Assembly (NCBI RefSeq): GCF_009189165.1
Contig: NZ_CP045118.1
Coordinates: 4,216,001 to 4,280,000 of the forward strand
Length of the DNA: 64,000 nucleotides
DNA from: Pseudomonas sp. SCB32
Lineage (GTDB): Bacteria; Pseudomonadota; Gammaproteobacteria; Pseudomonadales; Pseudomonadaceae
Reading direction: 5' to 3'
Shown here: positions 45,968 through 54,999 of the stretch, one piece after another
How the letters are laid out: every line of letters starts with the position of its first letter
Numbering within the stretch: the stretch's first letter is position 1
Translations under genes and position numbers: made by a program
The notes under the pieces: generated by a model
The model's input: only the letters and a program-made list of their open reading frames with translations
Told to the model about the DNA's origin: nothing
Database searches by the model: none

Positions 45968-47299
45968 ATGGACTGGCACACCCTGCTCCCCCGGGAGCGA
46001 CTCGGCAAACCGGTACACAGCAGCGCCGAACTCGGTCGCAGCGCCTTCCACAAGGACCACGACCGCATCATCTTCTCCGGCGCCTTCCGTCGCCTGGGCC
46101 GCAAGACCCAGGTGCACCCGGTATCGAGCAACGACCACATCCACACACGCCTCACTCACTCGCTGGAGGTCGGCTGCGTCGGTCGCTCGCTGGGCATGCG
46201 TGTCGGCGAGATCCTTCGCGACCGGCTGCCGGATTGGTGCGACCCGGCCGACATGGGGGTGATCGTGCAGTCCGCCTGCCTGGCCCACGACATTGGCAAC
46301 CCGCCCTTCGGACACTCCGGCGAAGATGCCATCCGCCACTGGTTCCAGCAGGCCGCAGGACGTGGCTGGCTGGACGACATGAATGACGAGGAGCGCTCCG
46401 ACTTCCTGCATTTCGAAGGCAACGCCCAGGGTTTTCGCGTGCTCACCCAACTCGAGTACCACCAGTTCGACGGTGGCACGCGCCTGACCTACGCAACCCT
46501 CGGCACCTACCTGAAATACCCCTGGACCGCCCGCCATGCCGACTCACTCGGCTACAAGAAGCACAAGTTCGGCTGTTACCGCAGCGAGCTGCCGCTGCTG
46601 GAGCAGATCACCCAGAAACTGGGCATGCCACAGCTGGAGGACGAACGCTGGGCCCGCCACCCACTGGTCTACCTGATGGAAGCTGCGGATGACATCTGCT
46701 ACGGGCTGATCGACCTAGAGGACGGCCTGGAAATGGAGCTGCTCGAGTACGCCGAAGTCGAGGCACTGCTGCTCGACCTGGTGGGCGACGATCTACCGGA
46801 AACCTATCGTCAGCTGGGTCCGAATGACTCCCGCCGGCGCAGGTTGGCGATCCTGCGTGGCAAGGCCATCGAGCACCTGACCAATGCCGCGGCGCGGGCC
46901 TTCGTCGAGCAGGAGCCGGCACTGCTGGCCGGACAGCTGGCCGGCGACCTGGTCGAGCACATGCACGGGCCCGCCAAGCGCTGCGTGCAGCGGGCCAAGG
47001 CCATGGCGCGGGAAAAGATCTTCCAGGACAAACGCAAGACGCTCCATGAAATCGGCGCCTACACCACCCTGGAAATCCTCCTCAACTCCTTCTGCGGCGC
47101 AGCACTGGAACAGCATGGCGGACGAACCCCTTCGTTCAAGCACCGGCGAATCCTCGACCTGCTCGGCCAGAATGCACCGGACCCGAGCTGGCCGCTGTAC
47201 CGCTCCTTCCTGCGTGTCATCGATTTCATCGCCGGTATGACGGACAGCTATGCCACGGAGCTGGCTCGGGAAATGACCGGACGCTCCAGCCCGAGTTGA
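45968..47299 (+). CDS. dgt: Deoxyguanosinetriphosphate triphosphohydrolase-like dNTPase
   Basis: 443 aa HD-domain enzyme that hydrolyses dNTP to deoxynucleoside and triphosphate. Metal ligands: [10 protein letters not shown] (His), [15 protein letters not shown] (HD), and a later [11 protein letters not shown] (Asp). The start [13 protein letters not shown] at 45968 matches P. aeruginosa PA3043; a longer frame from 45908 is unlikely. It ends 3 bp before the convergent rocS2 stop, so there is no space for a separate terminator. Confidence 0.95.
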   Translation: MDWHTLLPRERLGKPVHSSAELGRSAFHKDHDRIIFSGAFRRLGRKTQVHPVSSNDHIHTRLTHSLEVGCVGRSLGMRVGEILRDRLPDWCDPADMGVIVQSACLAHDIGNPPFGHSGEDAIRHWFQQAAGRGWLDDMNDEERSDFLHFEGNAQGFRVLTQLEYHQFDGGTRLTYATLGTYLKYPWTARHADSLGYKKHKFGCYRSELPLLEQITQKLGMPQLEDERWARHPLVYLMEAADDICYGLIDLEDGLEMELLEYAEVEALLLDLVGDDLPETYRQLGPNDSRRRRLAILRGKAIEHLTNAAARAFVEQEPALLAGQLAGDLVEHMHGPAKRCVQRAKAMAREKIFQDKRKTLHEIGAYTTLEILLNSFCGAALEQHGGRTPSFKHRRILDLLGQNAPDPSWPLYRSFLRVIDFIAGMTDSYATELAREMTGRSSPS

Positions 47300-47302
47300 G
47301 CC

Positions 47303-50300
47303 TTACGCCACCCGCCCGGACCTGGCCAGTTGTTCGCTGAGTCCTCGCTGCAGTTCGTCCATCGCCGAGACGACAGCCGACACCTTCGCGCGGATCTCGG
47401 CTAGGCCCGGATGATCAAGGCAGGCGGCCTCGAGCTCGGCGCAGCCCTCCTGCAGGGCACGTGCATTCACCAGGCGGGCGGCGCCTTTCATGCGATGCGC
47501 CAGGTCCCCCAGCCGCTTCCAGTCCTGCGCCTCCAGCAACGGCCCGACCTGCTCGATGTCGGTGTCGTTGCTGCTGTGCAGCTCTTCCAGCAGCCGCCGA
47601 ATCAAGACAGGGTTCCCCTCCGTCATTTCCTCCAGCAACCGGAGATCAACGCCCTGAGCGGTATCACGTTCGGCGTCATCCACAATGCAGGGAACGGACT
47701 CCAGGCGCTTGCGTAGATTCTCAAGGCCGATGGGCTTGAACAGGCAATCGTTCATACCGGCCCGGCGACAGTTTTCCACTTCATCGGGCTGGGCATTGGC
47801 GGTGAAGCCGAATATCACGCAAGGCTCCACCTCCATTTCCAACTCCAGTTCACGAATGCTGCGCGCCAGGTCATAACCGGTGAGTACCGGCATGTTGCAG
47901 TCCGTAATCACCAGGTCGAAATCCCCGGGATGCCAGATCTGCAGAGCCTGGACGCCATCAGCTGCGACGTCCACCTGATGCCCGAGGTGCTCGAGCTGCT
48001 GTGTCAGCAACAGAAGGTTGGCGGCATGGTCATCAACGACCAACACCCGGAGCGACCTGCCCTGGATCTGTGGCGCCACTTTTGGAGCCATCGTCTCTTC
48101 CAGCATCGGCTCCAACGCCTGCAAGAGCAGATTCACGCTGACCCGCGTGCCGTATCCCAACCGACTGTCCAGACGAACGCTGCCACCCATCATTTCTGCC
48201 AGCTTGCGGCAGATAGTGAGGCCCAGCCCGGTACCGCCACGAGAGGCGTGGCTGCTCTGCGACGCTTGGCTGAACGGTTCGAAGAGCTGTGCCTGATCGC
48301 TGGCGGATATCCCGATTCCGCTATCTTCAACCGCGACATTCAGCGCGATGCGATCTCCGGCCAGACGCTCCCCGCACACCTGAATCCGCACCTGCCCCTT
48401 GTCGGTGAATTTGATGGCGTTGCTGACCAGGTTCGACAGGATCTGTTTGAAACGCAGCGGGTCGATCAGAACGTCACAGGCAGCGTCCGCCTCCAGCTCC
48501 ACCTTGAGCTCCAGTCCCTTCTGTCGCGCCAGGCCATCGAACACTCGGGCAATGGACTCGACCAGCTCACGCAAGCGAGCCCGCTCCGGCATCAGCGTCA
48601 AACGGCCCGACTCGATCTTGGCGACATCGAGGATGTCGCCGATCAGAGTCAGCAGTGACTTGGCCGAGTCATAGGCAACCTCAACCGGCTCACGCTCCCA
48701 ATGCCCGTGATCCGAGCGGGTCAAGGCCAGCTCGAGCATGCCGATCACCGCATTCATCGGGGTGCGGATTTCGTGGCTCATGTTGGCCAGGAAGGTACTC
48801 TTGGCGCGGTTGGCTTCTTCGGCCAGGTCCTTGGCAAACTGCAACTGATGGTGCAGGCGCTCGCGCTCGGTGACATCGAGCCAGCCGCTCACCAATCCCA
48901 GCACCTCGCCTTTCTCCCCGCGATAGGGCGTCGCCCAGTGGTAGACCTCCATCTCGTTTCCGCGCAACCGGAGAACCCGGTCCGCCGTCAATGCCTGCCC
49001 TTGAGCCATCGCCTGGAGGAGCTCATCGTGCAACGCCTGAGCCTCCTCGGCAGGCAACCAATCGCAATCGATGAGGCGACTGCCTTGAGCGCTTTCACGC
49101 GTCATGCCCGTCACCTCCAGGAAGCTGCGATTGCAGGTGAGCAGGCGTCCCTCGCGATTACGCACCGCAATGGGATGAGGGATTCCGTCGATCATCGCGC
49201 GCTTGAACCCGAGCCGATAGCTGAGTTCCTTCTCCGACAACTGACGGCGGCGAACCTTCACCTGCAGGCGCCAGTTCCACAGCAGCACCGCGCAAATCAA
49301 CACGATGCCGCCCCAGACCAGTTGCACTATCCGGGTGCGATAGCCTTCCCAGATGCTATCGGGGCCCTCGACACTCGCCGACCAGCGGCCGATGACGTTG
49401 GCCATGTCATCCGGGGAGATGGCCAGTATTGCCTTGTTCAGGATACTCAGGAGCTCAGGGTCCGTCTGCGACACGGCAATCGAGAACTGTCCAGGCTCGC
49501 GATCGAGGGAGGCGGCAACACGCAGGTCCCGGTAGTAACGCGAGATCAGGTAATTGGCCGAGGTCGACAGATGAATGCCCGCGTCCACCTTGCCCTCACT
49601 GATCATCGGCAGGTCATCGATGTTATTTTCCACCGGCACGATTTGCGCTTCCGGATACTGCTCGCGCATGTAGTTTTCCAGGACGGAGTCCTTGGGCACG
49701 GCCACACGGCGGCCGCGAAGATCGGCCAAGGTGTGGAACCATTCAGCATGCTTTGGTACCACCACGACAAAGGACGCCGTCATGTAGGGTCGGGTGAACG
49801 TCAACCACTCCTCCCGCTCCACGGTCGGCGTCAATGCGCCAATTGCCGCCGCCTTTCCATTCCTGACGTCGTCCAGCATTACAGTAACGCTCGACTCAGG
49901 CCGCACGTCGAAGCTCAGTCCCGTGCGCGCATGGATGAGGTCCAGCAGGTCCGCAGTGAGCCCGCGGAAATTCTGCTGTGAATCGAAAAAGGAAATCGGC
50001 GCCAGCGCTCGATCGACCACCAGGACCGGGTGCGGGTTACGCTCGATCCAGCGCTGCTCCTGGGGAGTGAGGATCAGTCGCTGGTTGGCGATGGAATAGG
50101 CACCCCCCGGACTCCAGCGACGCTGGATGGCGTTGTCGAGTTGTTGCGGCGTCGCGGCCAATGCGTGATCGAGGATCCTCAGCAAGGGATCATCGGAGCT
50201 CCTGACGGCAAAGCTGAAACCCGCGCCATTGAAGCCGGCGAAATTGAGCGGCTTCAGGTTGGCGAGATAGCCCTGGTTGATCACGTACTGCGCGCTGAAC

Positions 50301-50950
50301 GCGTCCCCCACGAACAGATCCGCCTGGCCGAATGCTACCGACTCAAGCGCTTGCCGCACGGATGGGGAAGGCATGACCGTGGCCTTGGGAAAGTACCGGG
50401 CGATCTCCTCGCTGGAGAAGTAGTCACTGACGACCGCAATGCGCTTGCCCAGCAACTGCTCCCCCCTGTCCAGGCGCACGCCCGGGGGGCCAACGACGAC
50501 TGACTGATTGGTGAAATAGGGTTGGGACAGGCTGATCCCTGGAGCGCTCGACTCGTAGTGGGTCGCACGGCTCAACAGGTCGATCTCGCCGTGCTGGAGT
50601 GCGTCGATCGCAGAGTTTCTATCAGCGTAGCGGCGCACTTCGACGCGCACATTCAGCGCCTCGGCGATCACGCCCATGTAATCGGCGGTGACACCCTCCA
50701 GATCCGTACCACTGGCGGTGACGTCGAACGGCGCGTAATCGGGCGCAGTCACCCCCAGCACGAGGGTGCGCTTGCTCCGCAGCCACTGCCAATCCGTCTC
50801 ATCCAGGTGAACCTTGACCGGGACATCCGACGAGCGCGCCAGTAGATTCATCGAGGACCAGGAGGGCAAATCCGCTCCCACAGCACCGAGGCAGCCCACC
50901 AGCAGTATCGCCGCCAGTGCAACGCGAAGGTGCCCACGCCAGTTGAACAT
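47303..50950 (-). CDS. rocS2: Unorthodox hybrid sensor kinase, RocS2/BvgS type
   Basis: 1215 aa. Signal/anchor 1-26, two periplasmic solute-binding (SBP_bac_3) domains (about 60-285 and 300-530), a transmembrane helix 541-560, a PAS domain (about 585-695), HisKA with phospho-His726 in MSHEIRTPMNAV, HATPase (DSGIGIS, GGTGLGL), a receiver with Asp1017 in VITDCNMP, and an Hpt domain with His1152 in LAHRMKGAARL. This is the full four-step BvgS phosphorelay. In P. aeruginosa RocS2 acts through RocA2 on fimbrial cup and mexAB-oprM genes. It is 8 bp downstream of rocA2. Confidence 0.93.
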   Translation of the reverse strand: MFNWRGHLRVALAAILLVGCLGAVGADLPSWSSMNLLARSSDVPVKVHLDETDWQWLRSKRTLVLGVTAPDYAPFDVTASGTDLEGVTADYMGVIAEALNVRVEVRRYADRNSAIDALQHGEIDLLSRATHYESSAPGISLSQPYFTNQSVVVGPPGVRLDRGEQLLGKRIAVVSDYFSSEEIARYFPKATVMPSPSVRQALESVAFGQADLFVGDAFSAQYVINQGYLANLKPLNFAGFNGAGFSFAVRSSDDPLLRILDHALAATPQQLDNAIQRRWSPGGAYSIANQRLILTPQEQRWIERNPHPVLVVDRALAPISFFDSQQNFRGLTADLLDLIHARTGLSFDVRPESSVTVMLDDVRNGKAAAIGALTPTVEREEWLTFTRPYMTASFVVVVPKHAEWFHTLADLRGRRVAVPKDSVLENYMREQYPEAQIVPVENNIDDLPMISEGKVDAGIHLSTSANYLISRYYRDLRVAASLDREPGQFSIAVSQTDPELLSILNKAILAISPDDMANVIGRWSASVEGPDSIWEGYRTRIVQLVWGGIVLICAVLLWNWRLQVKVRRRQLSEKELSYRLGFKRAMIDGIPHPIAVRNREGRLLTCNRSFLEVTGMTRESAQGSRLIDCDWLPAEEAQALHDELLQAMAQGQALTADRVLRLRGNEMEVYHWATPYRGEKGEVLGLVSGWLDVTERERLHHQLQFAKDLAEEANRAKSTFLANMSHEIRTPMNAVIGMLELALTRSDHGHWEREPVEVAYDSAKSLLTLIGDILDVAKIESGRLTLMPERARLRELVESIARVFDGLARQKGLELKVELEADAACDVLIDPLRFKQILSNLVSNAIKFTDKGQVRIQVCGERLAGDRIALNVAVEDSGIGISASDQAQLFEPFSQASQSSHASRGGTGLGLTICRKLAEMMGGSVRLDSRLGYGTRVSVNLLLQALEPMLEETMAPKVAPQIQGRSLRVLVVDDHAANLLLLTQQLEHLGHQVDVAADGVQALQIWHPGDFDLVITDCNMPVLTGYDLARSIRELELEMEVEPCVIFGFTANAQPDEVENCRRAGMNDCLFKPIGLENLRKRLESVPCIVDDAERDTAQGVDLRLLEEMTEGNPVLIRRLLEELHSSNDTDIEQVGPLLEAQDWKRLGDLAHRMKGAARLVNARALQEGCAELEAACLDHPGLAEIRAKVSAVVSAMDELQRGLSEQLARSGRVA

Positions 50951-50958
50951 CGCACACC

Positions 50959-51585
50959 TCAGACCAGAGCGTTTCGCTTGGCAAACTCGATCAGATCGAC
51001 CAGGGAATGAGCGTTCAGCTTCAACAGCAGGCGCGTCTTGTAGGTACTGACCGTCTTGTTGCTGATGAACATCTGCTCGGAGATCTCCTTGTTCGAGTAG
51101 CCGTTTGCCAGATACTGGAGTACGGCCATCTCGCGGTCGGAGAGGCGCTGGATGAGCTCCTGGTCGTCCATTTGCCCGCTGTTTCTGCGCGTCTGCCGAA
51201 TGGCGGTGCTGGGGAAGTAGTTGTATCCCGCCACCACGGCGCTGACCGCGCTGATCAGTTCGGCCAGCCCTCCCTGCTTGCAGACGAAGCCCGAAGCGCC
51301 GGCCTGCATGCAGCGCATGGCGAACAGGGAGGCGCTCTGCCCGGTCAGCACCAGGATTTTCAGCGGCAGATCGAAGGCGGAAATTCGGCTGATGACCTCC
51401 AGGCCATCCAGGCGGGGAATTCCGATATCCAGGACAACCAGATCCGGAACCAGGTCCTTGACCAGGGAGAGAGCATCCACGCCGTTGTCCGTCTCGCCTA
51501 CGACGACATGGCCTTCTTTTTCCAGCAATACCCGCATCGCCATGCGGATCACCGGGTGGTCATCGACAATAAGTACCTTGCTCAC
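50959..51585 (-). CDS. rocA2: NarL/FixJ-type response regulator RocA2
   Basis: 208 aa. Receiver with Asp8/Asp9, phospho-acceptor Asp53 (VVLDIGIPRLDG) and Lys108 (FVCKQGG). LuxR-type HTH: LSDREMAVLQYLANGYSNKEISEQMFISNKTVSTYKTRLLLKL. Partner of the kinase encoded 8 bp downstream. GGAGGGATTCC precedes the ATG at 51585. Confidence 0.93.
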   Translation of the reverse strand: MSKVLIVDDHPVIRMAMRVLLEKEGHVVVGETDNGVDALSLVKDLVPDLVVLDIGIPRLDGLEVISRISAFDLPLKILVLTGQSASLFAMRCMQAGASGFVCKQGGLAELISAVSAVVAGYNYFPSTAIRQTRRNSGQMDDQELIQRLSDREMAVLQYLANGYSNKEISEQMFISNKTVSTYKTRLLLKLNAHSLVDLIEFAKRNALV

Positions 51586-52522
51586 GGAATCCCTCCGACA
51601 GTTTTCATCAAGTGAAATATCTGCCGGTAAGATATCTTCTAAGCTTGCTCTGTCGAGACGACCCCCCCTCGATATTAATCATCAAGGGAGAATCCTACAC
51701 AACAAGCGTAGATATCCTACAAAACACCTAAGAGCCCGGCCTCGCATCTTCAACAAAACAAAAAGCCTAGTCCCTATATCCGATTTCTCGACGGAATCTT
51801 CTGACATCAATTGAGCAAAACACCGACATCGCTTTTTTGACCGCTTCCGCACTATCGACAGGCCCCCTGTCCATAATGGAACTCCAGGATGACCACCACG
51901 CAATTGATGATCCCGGAGAATCTTCCGCCCCCGAGCCAGCCCGCCCTGCTCGATCTTGACGCTCGCCCCCCGCACTCTTCGCGCTACGCCCCACGTACTG
52001 GACGACCCGCAGGAGTTTCGCCAGGGCGTATAGGAGGTCCTGATCGAGGTCACGACAGGGGTGAATGGTGTATCCGCCAAATTATATTGGCTGATACCGA
52101 ACCTGGCCGAATGGCACAAATCTCAAGTACAGAATGAAGTTGAAAGACCAAGCCGCCTGACAACACTGGCAGGACAATTCGATACTTATAAGCACACAGG
52201 TAAATCATCCGCAACTTTACTTCCTCCCGCACAACACCAAGGAAGCTCAGCAAAATCAAAGTTATCAGGATTTAGAAGCACATTTTCAACCAAAGACAAT
52301 TTCAGAAACCAGCCGACAACATAACGGACAATCATTCATACGCCAAACCAACTCCAAACACGGAGCAAGTTTCCGAATATATTTCCTGGGCCTGATAAAA
52401 ATTCAAACCTGCACTTCGAACTGAATAGGCAAGCAATGCCATATGCTCGGATATTTATTTCAACCGCGAACTAGAGACAACCACCGGGAACTCGAACACT
52501 CGATGCCCCAGGAGACATCGCC
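51586..52522. other. 937-bp AT-rich region with possible gene remnants
   Basis: GC content is visibly lower than the surroundings, especially 51700-51850 and 52100-52460. Frames at 51889-52137 and 52061-52324 read on in part across a frameshift and a stop (LDDPQEFRQG ... GVNGVSAKLYWLIPNLAEW) but match nothing I know. The rocA2 promoter and that of the gene at 52523 must lie here. Confidence 0.5.
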
Positions 52523-52855
52523 ATGCAGATGCATCTTAACCGGATGGAGTTCTTCTACCTGACGCCAGCGCTGGACGCGGAGGAGGCCCGCGAGGCTTGC
52601 CAACGCCGCGGCAGGCCCTTCGACCTGCTGCTGTGCGACATCAATCTCCCGGGAGTCAGCGGCATAGAGCTGCTCAACGAACTGGTGAGCAGCGGTGGCA
52701 TACGCCAGGCGATACTGTTCAGTTGCAAGGAAAACGACGAACTGCGGGCGCTGGAGAAAAACCTCAAGGCAAGCGGCCTTCCCCTTCTCGCCTGCCTGTC
52801 CAAACCCCTGGAGCAGCGGACGCTGCTGCGAACACTGGGCAAGAAAAGCGCATGA
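52523..52855 (+). CDS. N-terminally truncated receiver domain, RocR-like
   Basis: 110 aa. It has the receiver strand 3 with acceptor Asp39 (FDLLLCDINLPGVSGIELL), Ser67 (AILFSCKEND), and Lys94 (LACLSKPLEQRTLL). The first strand and the acidic Asp pair for Mg2+ are missing; the reading begins inside helix 1. The middle pattern (ILFS...LKASGLPLLACLSKP) recalls the RocR receiver (ILSSE ... GLNFLGDLGKP), which is normally fused to an EAL domain. No output domain follows. Probably a remnant or a phosphorylation-defective adaptor. Start after CAGGAGACATCGCC. Confidence 0.75.
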   Translation: MQMHLNRMEFFYLTPALDAEEAREACQRRGRPFDLLLCDINLPGVSGIELLNELVSSGGIRQAILFSCKENDELRALEKNLKASGLPLLACLSKPLEQRTLLRTLGKKSA

Positions 52856-52906
52856 CACCCCGGATGCACCGCTGCCCTCGGCAGCAAGTGCATCTCGAGC
52901 GCACCG

Positions 52907-53254
52907 CTATTGCGCTGTTGCGTTGATCGGCTGATCCGGATACCAGGCGTCCATCAACGGCCCTGCCGTGAAGCCGGCGAGTTCCGGCTGCAGCTTGAGC
53001 CAGCCGTCGACAATGGCGCGCTGCTCTTCGCTGACCGAGCCGCGCTGTGCCAGGCAGACGAAGCCGTACTCGTCACAGCCGCCATACACCATGTCGTTGG
53101 GCTCTACCGCATCGGATGCGAAGCGCTGCATGAATGCCGCGATCGCCGCTGCATCCAGCCCCTCCTTGTATTGGAAGCTCAACTCGAATCCCAACTCCTG
53201 GAATTCATCGACACACAGCTTCTTGCGCAAACGACGGGAACGATTAGTGGCCAT
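52907..53254 (-). CDS. YggL-family 50S ribosome-associated protein (DUF469)
   Basis: 115 aa: MATNRSRRLRKKLCVDEFQELGFELSFQYKEG matches YggL, with YGGCDEYGFVCLAQRGSVSEEQRAIVDGWL. Members associate with the 50S subunit. Homologue PA3046 lies at this place in P. aeruginosa. Divergent from dacB. Confidence 0.92.
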   Translation of the reverse strand: MATNRSRRLRKKLCVDEFQELGFELSFQYKEGLDAAAIAAFMQRFASDAVEPNDMVYGGCDEYGFVCLAQRGSVSEEQRAIVDGWLKLQPELAGFTAGPLMDAWYPDQPINATAQ

Positions 53255-53521
53255 CTGACAATCTCCTGCGGATAAGACGACGGTTCGACCTCATCATGAC
53301 AATTCCAACTGTCCGGCGCGATCCGGACAGGTCATCCACAACATTAACAGCTCCGCCGGCCCTGCCATGACAACTGGCATGTGTTGCCCAGCGCAACCCG
53401 CGGCAGCTTGCGGCATAATGTCCGCAGCTCCGGGGGAACAAGGAGCGTTCATTCGTATTATTGCGTTTCATCTTTTCATTTTTTCATGTCAATGCCCGAC
53501 CACTGGGATGTCACCTTTCCT

Positions 53522-54967
53522 ATGTTCAAATCTCTGCGTGTTCTCGCCTTCGCCACATTGCTACCGCTCACCCTGCCGGCCCTGGCCCAGATCAACACCA
53601 CCCTGCCTGATCGCGTCGAAAAGGCCCTGAAGGCCAGCAAGCTGAACAATGACGCGCTGTCGCTGGTGATGATTCCCCTCGAAGGCCCCGGCAACGCTAC
53701 CTATTTCAATTCCGATGTTTCGGTGAACCCAGCCTCGACCATGAAGCTGTTCACCACCTACGCCGCCCTGGAGATGCTCGGCCCCACCTACAAGTGGCAG
53801 ACCGAGTTCTACACCGACGGCCAGCTCAAGGATGGCGTGCTCAACGGCAACCTCTACCTCAAGGGTGGCGGCGATCCCAAGCTGAACATGGAGAAGCTCT
53901 GGCTGCTCATGCGCGACCTGCGCGCCAATGGCGTCAGCAAGGTCACTGGTGACCTGGTGCTGGACCGCAGCTACTTCAACATCCCGCAACTGCCGGTGTT
54001 CAACGACGACGGCGGCGACGACAACAAGCCCTTCCTGGTCGGCCCCGACTCCCTGATGGTCAACCTCAAGAGCGTGCGCCTGGTCGTGCGTTCCGATGGC
54101 GGCAAGGCTAGCGTGCTGATGGACCCGCCACTGGCCAACGTACGTATCGACAATCAGATCCAGGTGAGCAAGGCCGAGCCCTGCCCGGCCTGGCCGAAGC
54201 TGCGCTTCAGCCCGGTCACCCAGTTCGACGGCACCTCGCTGGTGGCGACCGGCCAGATTCCCCTGGGCTGCAGCGCCCAGACCTACATGTCGCTGCTCGA
54301 CCACCCCGGCTACACCGCTGGCGCCGTTCGCGGGATCTGGCAGGAACTGGGCGGCACCATCATGGGCAAGGACCGCGAAGGCAGTGTGCCGAAGAGCGCC
54401 AAGTTGGTCGCCCGCGCTGAATCGCCGGATGTGGTCGAAGTCATCCGCGACATCAACAAGTACAGCAACAACACCATGGCGCGTCAGCTGTTCCTATCCC
54501 TCGGCGCGCATTTCCGCAGCGGTGCGGACGCCGATGACGCCCAGGCCGCGCAACGGGTGGTTCGCCAATGGCTGGCGCGCAAAGGCATCACCGCCACTCA
54601 CCTGGTGATGGAGAACGGCTCCGGGCTGTCCCGCGACGAGCGCGTCAGTGCCCGCGAAATGGCTGCGATGCTGCAAGCCGCATGGCACAGCCCGTACGCC
54701 GCGGAGTACATCTCCTCGCTGCCGATCGTGGCGAAGGACGGCACCATGCGCAAACGCCTGCGCGGCACCCCGATGGCCGGTGAGGCGCACGTCAAGACCG
54801 GCACCCTGAACACCGTACGCGCCCTGGCCGGCTTCAGCCGTGATGCCAATGGGCGTACCTGGGTGGTGGTGGCGATCCTCAACAGCAACCGTCCGTGGGG
54901 AGCGTCTTCCATCCTCGACCAGGTACTGCTGGATCTCTACAGCAGCACCAAACGCGCGGGCGAATGA
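53522..54967 (+). CDS. dacB: D-alanyl-D-alanine carboxypeptidase/endopeptidase DacB (PBP4)
   Basis: 481 aa class C penicillin-binding protein, periplasmic. Signal peptide MFKSLRVLAFATLLPLTLPALAQ. Motifs: Ser72-x-x-Lys75 (PASTMKLF), SNN (KYSNNTMAR) and KTG (AHVKTGTLN). It trims pentapeptides and cleaves 4-3 cross-links; loss of P. aeruginosa dacB triggers the AmpC response. The start at 53522 gives the correct signal peptide; longer frames to 53381 do not. Confidence 0.95.
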   Translation: MFKSLRVLAFATLLPLTLPALAQINTTLPDRVEKALKASKLNNDALSLVMIPLEGPGNATYFNSDVSVNPASTMKLFTTYAALEMLGPTYKWQTEFYTDGQLKDGVLNGNLYLKGGGDPKLNMEKLWLLMRDLRANGVSKVTGDLVLDRSYFNIPQLPVFNDDGGDDNKPFLVGPDSLMVNLKSVRLVVRSDGGKASVLMDPPLANVRIDNQIQVSKAEPCPAWPKLRFSPVTQFDGTSLVATGQIPLGCSAQTYMSLLDHPGYTAGAVRGIWQELGGTIMGKDREGSVPKSAKLVARAESPDVVEVIRDINKYSNNTMARQLFLSLGAHFRSGADADDAQAAQRVVRQWLARKGITATHLVMENGSGLSRDERVSAREMAAMLQAAWHSPYAAEYISSLPIVAKDGTMRKRLRGTPMAGEAHVKTGTLNTVRALAGFSRDANGRTWVVVAILNSNRPWGASSILDQVLLDLYSSTKRAGE

Positions 54968-54973
54968 CGAACA

Positions 54974-54999
54974 GGGGCTCCGGCGTTCGCCGGGGCCCT
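54974..54999. terminator. Hairpin between convergent dacB and cyclase genes
   Basis: GGGGCTCCGGC (54974-54984), loop GTTC, GCCGGGGCCCT (54989-54999), with two G-T wobbles and a short T-rich tail. It lies 7 bp after the dacB stop. Confidence 0.6.

Noticed and set aside
52061..52324. 87-aa frame in the AT-rich region
   Set aside because: No ribosome site, no family, low-complexity C-terminus; kept only as a possible remnant under the region entry.
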